Of a DNA stretch of 64,000 nt, positions 33,879-41,262 are shown piece by piece. The notes beneath the pieces are model-generated. The model saw only the letters and a list, made by a program, of their open reading frames with translations. It was not told the origin of the DNA and made no database searches. The translations under genes and the position numbers were made by a program. The DNA lies in NCBI GenBank assembly GCA_949878425.1, contig CATLAL010000008.1:1-64000 (forward strand), given 5' to 3'. This stretch comes from an uncultured Oscillospiraceae bacterium (GTDB taxonomy: Bacteria; Bacillota; Clostridia; Oscillospirales; Oscillospiraceae). Position 1 is the stretch's first letter. The number at the start of each line of letters is the position of its first letter.

Positions 33879-34925
33879 CTACTGGATCTGGTTCAGCTGC
33901 CGCAGCAACACACTGGCGATGTTCTCGCAGGAGGCCTGGATCTGCACGGCGCCGATGTTGTAGGCCACCATGGGCATGCCGTAGACCACGCTGGACTCCT
34001 TATCCTGGCCGATGGTGTAGGCCCCGGCCTTGCGCATCTGCAGCAGGCCGTCGGCGCCGTCCCGGCCCATGCCGGTCATGATGATGCCGATCATCTTGCA
34101 GCGCACCTGCTCGGCCATGGAGAAGAACAGGGCGTCCACAGAGGGCCTGTGTCCGCTGACCTTCTCCGCGCCCTGGACGCAGGCCACCGTATACCGGCTG
34201 CCGCTGCGCACGATCCGCATCTGATAGTCCGCAGGAGCCAGCAGCGCCAGGCCCCGCCGGACCTCGTCGCCGTGCTTGGCCTCCCGCACCTCCATCTGGC
34301 ACAGGCGGTTGAGCCGCTCGGCGTACATCTGGGTAAAGCCCACGGGCATGTGCTGCACGATCAGCATGCCGGGGATGTCCGCCGGCAGGCGCTTGAGCAC
34401 CTCCAGCGTGGCCTCTGTCCCCCCTGTGGAGGCCCCAAGGCCAATGATCACCCGGTCCATAGCCGGCTTCGCCCCCAGCAGCGCGGCGGTCAGCCCGCCG
34501 GGCTGGGTCAGGGCCGCGGAGGAGCTCCGAACCTTTGCCCCGGCGGCGGAAATCACCTTCTGGGTCAGCCCGGCGATAAACGCCTCATTTTTCCCCGGCT
34601 CCGGCTTGCGGACAAAGTCCACCGCTCCGGCACTCAGGGCGTCGAACACCCGCAGGTTCAGGGAGGAGACCAAAATCACCGGCAGCGGGTAGCGGGGCAG
34701 GAGCTCCTTGAGAAAGTCAATGCCGCTCATGCCCGGCATCTCAATATCCGAAGTGATTACGTCCGGCTTCAGCTGCCCCACCTTCGCCAGGGCGTCTTTG
34801 GCGTTAAAGCCGGTGCCCACCACCTCAATGCGCGGATTGCGCGAAAGACCGTCTACAATCAGCTTCCTGGCCAGTATGGAGTCGTCGATTACCATGACGC
34901 GGATTTTCTTATTGGCAGGCCACAT
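33879..34925 (-). CDS. cheB: Chemotaxis protein-glutamate methylesterase/deamidase
   Basis: 348 residues. Removes methyl groups from chemoreceptors and deamidates glutamines. The N-terminal receiver domain has the acidic pair D14/D15, phosphoacceptor D60 (SDIEMPG) and K107 (VRKPEPG). The C-terminal esterase domain has the catalytic triad S166 (GASTGG), H192 (QHMP) and D289 (TGMGRDGADG). All are intact. Last gene of cheA-cheW-cheR-cheB, 51 bases after cheR, with a terminator at its stop codon. Start has AGAGGGAAAC before the ATG. Confidence 0.96.
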   Translation of the reverse strand: MWPANKKIRVMVIDDSILARKLIVDGLSRNPRIEVVGTGFNAKDALAKVGQLKPDVITSDIEMPGMSGIDFLKELLPRYPLPVILVSSLNLRVFDALSAGAVDFVRKPEPGKNEAFIAGLTQKVISAAGAKVRSSSAALTQPGGLTAALLGAKPAMDRVIIGLGASTGGTEATLEVLKRLPADIPGMLIVQHMPVGFTQMYAERLNRLCQMEVREAKHGDEVRRGLALLAPADYQMRIVRSGSRYTVACVQGAEKVSGHRPSVDALFFSMAEQVRCKMIGIIMTGMGRDGADGLLQMRKAGAYTIGQDKESSVVYGMPMVAYNIGAVQIQASCENIASVLLRQLNQIQ

Positions 34926-34976
34926 AGTTTCCCTCTCTCCTTTTCCAAATTAAAAACTTATCCATACCGGAGGCTG

Positions 34977-35789
34977 CTACTTTTTCTGGAACGTGGAGGG
35001 GGCAACAGTCTGATACGGGTTGTTCTGGCCCAGATTCTCCGAGTGGCTGATCATCAGATAGCCTCCGGGGACCGTGGCGTCGTAAAAGCGGCGCACCAAG
35101 GCTTCCTTTGTGGGCTGGTCAAAGTAGATCATCACATTCCGGCAGAAAATCACGTCAAATTTCAGCCGGAACCGGATGGGGTCCATCAGATTGAAGGTCT
35201 GAAAAATCACGTTGTTTTTGATCTCAGGGGCCACCATATACTGCTCGGTCCCCTTCACAGGGGTAAAGTATCTCTTCTTCCAGTGGCTGGGGATGGTGTC
35301 CGGCAGCTCGTAAATCCCCTTTTTCGCGCTGGCCAGCGCCTTCTGGGAGATGTCGGTGGCCAGCACCCGGGTATCCCACTGGGGGGCCTGGGCGCCCAGG
35401 AATTCCTTTATGTAGATGGAGATGTTATAGGGCTCCTCCCCGCTGGAGCAGCCCGCGCTCCAGATGGCCAGCACCCGGTCCCTCTGGTGGCGGCGCACCA
35501 GCTCCGGCAGGATGGTCTTTGAGAAAAACTCAAAGTGCTCCGTCTCCCGCATGAAAAAGGTGTAGTTGGTGGTCAGACGGTTGAGCACCGCCTCCAGGTC
35601 GGCCGGATTTTTCTCCTTGAGCAGCGCCTTGACAAAAGGGGTAAAGCTGTCGTACCCCTTTTGGGTAACAAAGGAGCTGAGCCGGCTGGTCACCAGCTGC
35701 CTTTTCTGTGCCAGATTGATTCCGTACTCCTTATGGATAAATTTCGTCAGGGTGTTGAAATCATCATCTGAAATCGTATTCAGGGGCAT
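34977..35789 (-). CDS. cheR: Chemotaxis protein methyltransferase
   Basis: 270 residues, usual size. Methylates receptor glutamates using S-adenosylmethionine. The SAM site IWSAGCSSGEEPYNISIYI is at about 108-127, with LATDIS (acidic ribose contact) and FDVIFCRNVMIYFD further on; the N-terminal all-helical domain (DFNTLTKFIHKEYGINLAQKRQLVTSRL, pattern) is typical. RNTTFFR-like NYTFFMRE is present. Start has AAAGGAAT upstream. Follows cheW by 25 bases in the operon. Confidence 0.95.
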   Translation of the reverse strand: MPLNTISDDDFNTLTKFIHKEYGINLAQKRQLVTSRLSSFVTQKGYDSFTPFVKALLKEKNPADLEAVLNRLTTNYTFFMRETEHFEFFSKTILPELVRRHQRDRVLAIWSAGCSSGEEPYNISIYIKEFLGAQAPQWDTRVLATDISQKALASAKKGIYELPDTIPSHWKKRYFTPVKGTEQYMVAPEIKNNVIFQTFNLMDPIRFRLKFDVIFCRNVMIYFDQPTKEALVRRFYDATVPGGYLMISHSENLGQNNPYQTVAPSTFQKK

Positions 35790-35814
35790 AAGACAATATT
35801 CCTTTCGTAGCGGG

Positions 35815-36285
35815 TTATCCGTGCAGGAGCAGGCCGCAGTCCAGAATCAGCATGGTTCCGCCGTCCGGCAGGGCGCACATGCCGCTCACCAGCTTCTGGT
35901 GGCTCTGGGTGGGCATGGGGAGGATGGCGCTGCGGGGGATGTCCACCATTTTCTCCACCGTGTCCACCAGGATGCTGATGGTCTCGCTCTCCACGTTTAC
36001 CACCATAATGATGCAGTCGTCCTTGGGCGGCTTGCCCAGGCGCAGGCGCAAATCGATGACGGGCATGATCTGACCGCGGAGATTGACGATCCCCCGGACA
36101 TACTCGGGCACGCAGGGCATGTGGGTGATGGTGTGGTCGGTCAGGATGGTCTCCACCTGCTCGGCGTCAATGCCGTAGCGCAGGCCGTCGGAGACGCCGA
36201 TCATATATTTTGTCACCTGGGCCTCGGCGGCGACCTCCTCCGTGCCGTCCGGTGACGTATTGACTTCCATATTTTTCTCAGACAT
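35815..36285 (-). CDS. cheW: Chemotaxis coupling protein
   Basis: 156 residues, one CheW domain (TKYMIGVSDGLRYGIDAEQVETIL... VRGIVNLRGQIMPVIDLRLRLG). It bridges receptors and CheA. Start MSEKNMEVN at 36285 is chosen from AAGGGAG 8 bases upstream; the frame runs into the repeat element before it. A 29-residue acidic N-terminal tail is longer than in minimal CheW. Separated from cheA by element copy B, which lies wholly inside the operon. Confidence 0.95.
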   Translation of the reverse strand: MSEKNMEVNTSPDGTEEVAAEAQVTKYMIGVSDGLRYGIDAEQVETILTDHTITHMPCVPEYVRGIVNLRGQIMPVIDLRLRLGKPPKDDCIIMVVNVESETISILVDTVEKMVDIPRSAILPMPTQSHQKLVSGMCALPDGGTMLILDCGLLLHG

Positions 36286-36316
36286 TTGCGTAACTCCCTT
36301 CTTTACAGCCGTTTTA

Positions 36317-36517
36317 AGAGCCTGTTTCATATCTCAACATGCGCGGATTGATGAGCGAATTTTTTGCCAAACAGGGCGTGAAGCCGAAGGAATACTTTGT
36401 GTATTTCGAGGCTGAATTGAATTCTGCGCGGCCACTCGATGTGGCCGTTGCAGAATCGCGTGGAGTGGCGAAAAATTCGCCGCTAAGACGTGTGCGGGGG
36501 GATTTTAAACAGGCTCT
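36317..36517. repeat. Dispersed inverted-repeat element, copy B, inserted between cheA and cheW
   Basis: 201 bp bounded by AGAGCCTGTTT and AAACAGGCTCT. Core GAAGCCGAAGGAATACTTTG followed by TGTATTTCGAGGC is shared with copy A in reverse. An inner inverted repeat GCGAATTTTTTGCC/GGCGAAAAATTCGC is also present. The element's right end overlaps the last two bases of the cheA TAG stop codon; its left end is 31 bases upstream of the cheW start. Confidence 0.75.
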
Positions 36518-38615
36518 AATACCCGCCCTGGGCGCCGCCGGAATAGACGTTGGCCATATCCAGAATCAGGCTGATGCTGCCGTCGCCCAGGATGCTGCAC
36601 CCGGTGATGCCGTAATTCTTCACGCCGAAGGTGTTGATATAGGAGGGCAGGGGCTTGACCACGATCTGCTGCTCCCCCAGCAGCTCATCCACAAAGAGGC
36701 AGTAGGAGCTCTCGCCCGCCTCCACCCAGATGAGGATGCCGTCGCCCACGTTGTCGTGGCCGTCCATCATCTGGAAGAGGTTCTTGGCCCGGAGCACGGG
36801 GTAGTAGTTGTCCCGCAGCTTCATCATCTCGCCCCGGGCGGGGTCGTAGACAATGTCGTCCTCCGACACCTTCATGCTGGAAATAATATTGTTGATGGGG
36901 ATGGTGAAGAGGGAGTCGCCCACCGACACCTCCATGCCGTCCATGATGGCCATGGTCAGGGGGATCTTCAGCGTGGTGGTCATGCCCTTTCCGAACTCGC
37001 TGGAGATGGACACCGTACCGCCCACCTCGGCCACGTTCTTTTTCACCACGTCCAGGCCCACGCCACGGCCGGAGTACTCCGTAACCTCGGTGTTGGTGGA
37101 GAAGCCGGGCATCATCATAAAGTTGAGGATCTCCTTGGGGCTGTACTCCTGGTCCGGGTAGGCCAGACCCTGGCGGATGGCCTTGTTGAGGATGGCCTGG
37201 GTGTCTGCGCCCCGGCCGTCGTCCTTGATCTCAATAATGACCTCGCTGCCGGTGTGGCGGGCGGAGAGGATGATCTCACCCACCGGGTCCTTGCCCGCGG
37301 CCACCCGGTCAGCCTGGTTCTCCTCCAGACCGTGGTCCATGGAGTTGCGGACAATGTGCATAATGGGGTCGCTGATGCCGTCGACAATGGTCTTGTCCAC
37401 CTCCGTGTCCTCGCCGATGAGGGTCAGGCGGGCCGGACGGTTCAGCTTCTTGCTCATGTCGCGGACGATCCGGTTCATCTTCTGGAAGGTGCTGGAGACC
37501 GGCACCATGCGCAGGGACATGGACACGTCCTGGAGGTCGTCGGTGAGCTTGCGGAGATCTCTGGCGGATTTGGTGAAGTTGTCCAGCCGGAGGCCCTTCA
37601 GATCCGGGGAGGAGGTGACCATGGACTCGGTGATGACGATCTCGCTGACCACCGCCATCAGCTGATCCAGCTTGGAGAGGTTGACGCTGATGAGGCTCTC
37701 CTTGGGGTGCTGAACCGCGGGCGCGGAGCGCGGCGCGCCGGCGGGGGCGCTCTCCTCCTGCTTGGCGGCGGGGTGCTCCGCCTGAGCGGGGGGCTCCTCG
37801 GCGGGAGCGCTCTTCTCCTGCTTGGGCTCGGCCTGCTTGGCGTCCACCGGCTGGTAGGTGCGCACGCTTCCGGCGGTCTTTACCGCCTCAATGCCGCCGT
37901 CCCGCTCCTCCCGGCTTCGAAACCAGATGAGGAAGCCCTGCTCCGCGATGATGTCGGAGGTGGACGGGTCGTTCTCCACGTTCTCCGGGAAGCTCACGAA
38001 ATCGGAGCAGAAGTCCCGCAGACCGTTGAGCAGCATAAAGGCCCGCAGGTTCTCCATGCCGCTGCCCTCGTCGAAAAATACGTGGATGCCGAAGGGGTAG
38101 TCCTTATCCCCGGGCGCCGGCGCGGGAGGCGCCTCCTGGGCCGGCGCGCTTTTCCCGTCCGGCTCCTGAGCCGCCGGGGCGCTCTCCGCCGCGGCGTCCC
38201 CGCCCCCCTGAATTTTATCAATCAGACTATTAATTTTGTCTACAATACTGTCGATAGAATCAGAGAGAGCTTCTCCGTTTTCAACCTTTTCAATCTCGCC
38301 CCGGAAAAAGTCCACCGCCTGGAAAATCATATCGAACAGCTCGGGCCGCAGGGCCTCCGGCACCACGTCGATGGTTTTTTCCCGGATGATAAAGAACAGG
38401 TCCTCAATCCGGTGGGCTACCGTCATCAGGGAGTTGAATTCCATCATGGCCGAGGAGCCCTTTATCGTATGCATGATGCGGAAGATCTCGTTGACGCTGT
38501 CCTGCGAGAATGTGTCCGCCTGTTCGGACGCCAGCAGAATCCCGTCCAGCTGCTCAAGAAGGGTATTTGTCTCGTACAAATACATATCCAAGATGCTGTC
38601 GTTGCCACTGCCCAT
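36516..38615 (-). CDS. cheA: Chemotaxis histidine kinase
   Basis: 699 residues. Domains in order: Hpt/P1 with phospho-histidine H49 (IMHTIKGSSAMM); a P2-like segment flanked by proline/alanine-rich linkers (about 140-310, with AEEPPAQAEHPAAKQEESAP); dimerisation P3 (LISVNLSKLDQLMAVVSEIVI); ATPase P4 with N-box HIVRNSMDHGLE, G1 DDGRGAD and G2 GRGVGLDVVKKN; and CheW-like P5 to the C-terminus. All catalytic boxes are intact. First gene of the che operon with a sigma-D-like promoter; start has TGAGGTGG upstream. Its stop codon is partly made of repeat element B. Confidence 0.96.
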   Translation of the reverse strand: MGSGNDSILDMYLYETNTLLEQLDGILLASEQADTFSQDSVNEIFRIMHTIKGSSAMMEFNSLMTVAHRIEDLFFIIREKTIDVVPEALRPELFDMIFQAVDFFRGEIEKVENGEALSDSIDSIVDKINSLIDKIQGGGDAAAESAPAAQEPDGKSAPAQEAPPAPAPGDKDYPFGIHVFFDEGSGMENLRAFMLLNGLRDFCSDFVSFPENVENDPSTSDIIAEQGFLIWFRSREERDGGIEAVKTAGSVRTYQPVDAKQAEPKQEKSAPAEEPPAQAEHPAAKQEESAPAGAPRSAPAVQHPKESLISVNLSKLDQLMAVVSEIVITESMVTSSPDLKGLRLDNFTKSARDLRKLTDDLQDVSMSLRMVPVSSTFQKMNRIVRDMSKKLNRPARLTLIGEDTEVDKTIVDGISDPIMHIVRNSMDHGLEENQADRVAAGKDPVGEIILSARHTGSEVIIEIKDDGRGADTQAILNKAIRQGLAYPDQEYSPKEILNFMMMPGFSTNTEVTEYSGRGVGLDVVKKNVAEVGGTVSISSEFGKGMTTTLKIPLTMAIMDGMEVSVGDSLFTIPINNIISSMKVSEDDIVYDPARGEMMKLRDNYYPVLRAKNLFQMMDGHDNVGDGILIWVEAGESSYCLFVDELLGEQQIVVKPLPSYINTFGVKNYGITGCSILGDGSISLILDMANVYSGGAQGGY

Positions 38616-38704
38616 ATAAAAGCCACCTCATTATTCCTAAATTTTGTGTGCGCGGGGCAGTCCAAAAAGGGCAAAATACCCCCGCGTTGACTTCATCACT
38701 AAGG

Positions 38705-38731
38705 TTATCGGCAGGACCGGACAAAAAATTA
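38705..38731 (-). promoter_or_regulatory. Sigma-D (flagellar sigma-28 type) promoter of the che operon
   Basis: On the minus strand TAAT (38731-38728), 15-base spacer, GCCGATAA (38712-38705), against the consensus TAAA-N15-GCCGATAA/T. It lies about 90 bases upstream of cheA. It implies that the chemotaxis operon is in the late flagellar regulon. Confidence 0.75.
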
Positions 38732-38769
38732 AGACATCTATCAACTTTTATTGAAATGGAGGGTCACCA

Positions 38770-40209
38770 ATGCCAGACTTGCTAGGTGTGACCAACCCGG
38801 TACCGGGACATGACAACGCCAATGTAAACCGGAACCTGCCTGTCATCCCCAACGACCCCCGCCTGCAGAACGCCCCGGATCTGGACCGGGTCAGCCGTCC
38901 GGACAACCGCACGGAGCAGCAGGACAGCGGCGACGCCGGCGGCGCGGACAAGGCGCTGCGCTACGACTCCAACTTTGCCGGCTTCCTCCAGCGTCTGGCG
39001 GACACGCCGGGCCTGGCGGAGACCATGGGGCAGCTGCTGCGCAGCTACCAGGGGACCGTGGTGTCCTCCGGCATGGGGGAGGGCATGGCCCTGGACATGG
39101 CCTCCCTGCTGCGGATGCTCCAGATGGACGGCGGGGAGCTGCGCTCCTTTCTTCAAAACCAGATGGACTCCGGCGCCCGCTTTTCCGGGCCGCTTTTCAA
39201 TATTCTCCGGGAGGCCTACGCCAACAGCACCTCCGAGGTGCTGCGCGGCAGCATCCTCCAGTTCCTCAAGCGCTACAGCGACTACTCCTCCTCCCAGCAT
39301 ATTCAGGGGAACCTGCTGCGGGGCCTGACCCAGCTGACAAGATCCATCCCCGCCAGCTTCGGCAGCCAGCTGCTGCCCATGGCCTCCCAGCTGGAGCAGC
39401 TCATGCAGTCCGGGGACCGCGCCGGGGCTCTGAAGCTGCTCCAGGGCTCCATTATGCCTTTTCTCTCCAGCTACACCTCCCGGACCAACGACATGGGCCT
39501 CTCCCGGATGCTCATCTCCATGCTGGCCCTGGACGTGGCCCGGTATGAAAACGGCTCTCGGTCCGGCCTGCTCCAGGCCTTCCACCAGCTCAGCGCCCAC
39601 ACCTCTGTCCGGGAGCGGCTGGGAAACCTCAGCGACGAGGCGCTGATGAACCTGCTGGACCGGGGCGGCTTCGCCAGGGCGGCGGAGCGCAACGAATTCG
39701 CCGACCAGCTGGCCAAGACCGCCTCTCGGGCCCTCCGGGGCGGATCCGGGGCCGAAGCCCAGGACGCCTTCCGCAACATCGTGTCCGCCCTCCTCATCAA
39801 CGAGAGCGTCTACATGCCCCTGCTCCATATGATGATCCCCCTGGAGTGGATGGGCAAGCTGATGTTCAGCGAGCTGTGGGTGGACCCGGACGCGGAGGAG
39901 AACATGAAGCGGGGCCGGGGCCAGCAGGACAACACCATCCGCTTCCTCTTTAAAATGGATATCCAGAGCCTGGGCTTCTTCGACATGGTCCTCACCTGCC
40001 AGCGGGAGGACGTGGACCTCCAGCTCTTCTGTCCCCAGAGCGTGGCCCCCTTCGCGGAAACCGTGGGAGGGGAGCTCACGCGCATTCTCTCGGAAAACGG
40101 CCTGCGCCCCAACAGCGTGCAGGTGCGGCCCATGGAAAAGCCGCTGACCATTTCCGGCGTGTTCCCAAAAATCTTTGAAGGAGAGAACAGTATCGATGTC
40201 AAGGCGTGA
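38770..40209 (+). CDS. FliK-like flagellar hook-length-control-domain protein (YlqG-like)
   Basis: 479 residues, no signal peptide. A disordered N-terminus (~60 residues), a long helical middle and a C-terminal ~90-residue region (DIQSLGFFDMVLTCQREDVDLQLFCPQSVAPFAETVGGELTRILSENGLRPNSVQV, pattern) that resembles the FliK C-terminal domain (strand-strand-helix with ...L...L...GL). The next gene encodes a FlhB C-terminal-like protein, as in the B. subtilis ylqG-ylqH pair, which supports the call. FliK-type domains interact with FlhB to switch export specificity. Divergent from cheA. Whether it is a hook ruler or a paralogue cannot be told. Confidence 0.65.
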   Translation: MPDLLGVTNPVPGHDNANVNRNLPVIPNDPRLQNAPDLDRVSRPDNRTEQQDSGDAGGADKALRYDSNFAGFLQRLADTPGLAETMGQLLRSYQGTVVSSGMGEGMALDMASLLRMLQMDGGELRSFLQNQMDSGARFSGPLFNILREAYANSTSEVLRGSILQFLKRYSDYSSSQHIQGNLLRGLTQLTRSIPASFGSQLLPMASQLEQLMQSGDRAGALKLLQGSIMPFLSSYTSRTNDMGLSRMLISMLALDVARYENGSRSGLLQAFHQLSAHTSVRERLGNLSDEALMNLLDRGGFARAAERNEFADQLAKTASRALRGGSGAEAQDAFRNIVSALLINESVYMPLLHMMIPLEWMGKLMFSELWVDPDAEENMKRGRGQQDNTIRFLFKMDIQSLGFFDMVLTCQREDVDLQLFCPQSVAPFAETVGGELTRILSENGLRPNSVQVRPMEKPLTISGVFPKIFEGENSIDVKA

Positions 40210-40537
40210 TCGATCCGCCGTGGCCCTGCGCTACGAGGGCAGCGGCGCGCCGGTGGTGGTGGCCTCCGGCATGGGCTATCTGGCGGAAAAAATTGTGGAG
40301 GTGGCCGCCGAGAACGGCGTGCCCGTCTACGAGGACAACTCCCTGACCACCATGCTCTCCCAGCTCTCCCTGGGCCAGGAGATTCCCGACTCCCTCTACC
40401 GGGCCATTGTGGAGATCTATGTCTACTTCCTCAATTTTGACCCCAACGACCCGGACAAGGCCCGCCGGGAGCGGCAGGCCATCGACGGTCAGGCCGCCGG
40501 CGGAACCGGCGGAACCGGCGGGAAGGGAGGGCGCTGA
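40196..40537 (+). CDS. FlhB C-terminal-domain-like protein (YlqH-like)
   Basis: 113 residues. SAVALRYEGSGAPVVVASGMGYLAEKIVEVAAENGVPVYEDNSLTTML..LGQEIPDSLYRAIVEIYVYF (pattern) matches the cytoplasmic export-gate domain of FlhB/EscU. The NPTH autocleavage motif is missing and there are no membrane segments, as in free-standing FlhB-like proteins. The start MSRRDRSA at 40196, preceded by GAAGGAGAG, lies 14 bases inside the end of the FliK-like gene, so the two are coupled. A glycine-rich tail (GGTGGTGGKGG) ends the protein. Confidence 0.88.
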   Translation: MSRRDRSAVALRYEGSGAPVVVASGMGYLAEKIVEVAAENGVPVYEDNSLTTMLSQLSLGQEIPDSLYRAIVEIYVYFLNFDPNDPDKARRERQAIDGQAAGGTGGTGGKGGR

Positions 40538-40539
40538 CC

Positions 40540-41121
40540 ATGGAACGGCTCTACCTTATTCTTGACAGCGGCGGGACCCCCCTCACCCAGGCCATTCTGG
40601 AGTCCCCCCCCAACTCCGATGTGTTCCAGCTGCGCCTTCTGCTGGACGACCCCTCGGAGCTGGACGGACACACGGACGTGCAGCTCATCGGTCTGGACGA
40701 CAGCGCCCCCGCCCGGCGGGGCATCATCACCCGGCGGCGGGAGGACCGGCTGGTGGTTCAGCCCACGGAGAACCTGGGGGCCGCGGCCCGGGAGAACCTG
40801 CGGGTCCCCACCGCCTTTGAGTCGGTGATGTACCCGGTCAGCGGCGCCTGGCGGGGCCAGCGGGCCCTCAAGGGCAACGACCTCAGCTGCGGCGGCATGT
40901 CCTTTTTCACCATGGAGCCGCTGGAGGTGGGGGAGACCGCGGAGGTGGTGCTGCCCGTCACCGACGAGCCCCTTCTGCTCCACTTCAAGGTGCTGCGCAC
41001 CCTGCCCTCCCAGACCCCCGTGCCCCTCTACGCCGCCAAATTCGTGGACCTCATCCTGGACCAGGAGATCCTCATCCGCAAGGCGGTTTTCAGCATCCAG
41101 GTCAGCCGGCCCAGCGCCTGA
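40540..41121 (+). CDS. PilZ domain protein (candidate c-di-GMP receptor)
   Basis: 193 residues. An N-terminal ~80-residue YcgR-N-like beta region, then a PilZ domain with both ligand motifs: RxxxR as RENLR (R84, R88) and DxSxxG as DLSCGG (D114, S116, G119). PilZ proteins of this YcgR/MotI type bind cyclic di-GMP and slow flagellar motors. The ATG is 2 bases after the stop of the FlhB-like gene; GGGAGGG lies 10 bases upstream. Third gene of the FliK-like/FlhB-like/PilZ operon. Confidence 0.9.
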   Translation: MERLYLILDSGGTPLTQAILESPPNSDVFQLRLLLDDPSELDGHTDVQLIGLDDSAPARRGIITRRREDRLVVQPTENLGAAARENLRVPTAFESVMYPVSGAWRGQRALKGNDLSCGGMSFFTMEPLEVGETAEVVLPVTDEPLLLHFKVLRTLPSQTPVPLYAAKFVDLILDQEILIRKAVFSIQVSRPSA

Positions 41122-41262
41122 CCTCTCCCCTATGCTTTGACGCGGAACTCTGGAAGGGCCGCTTCCGCCGGCGCACAGCTGTGCGCGGACGGACCGGCGC
41201 TTCCAAAGTTTTGTTTTGAAGATCGTTTCCCCCAGTATCCAACGCGAGAAAGGAGCTTCTTT

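Noticed and set aside
36339..38690. 783-codon plus-strand ORF opposite cheA
   Set aside because: cheA is fully conserved on the other strand; the ORF starts inside repeat element B.
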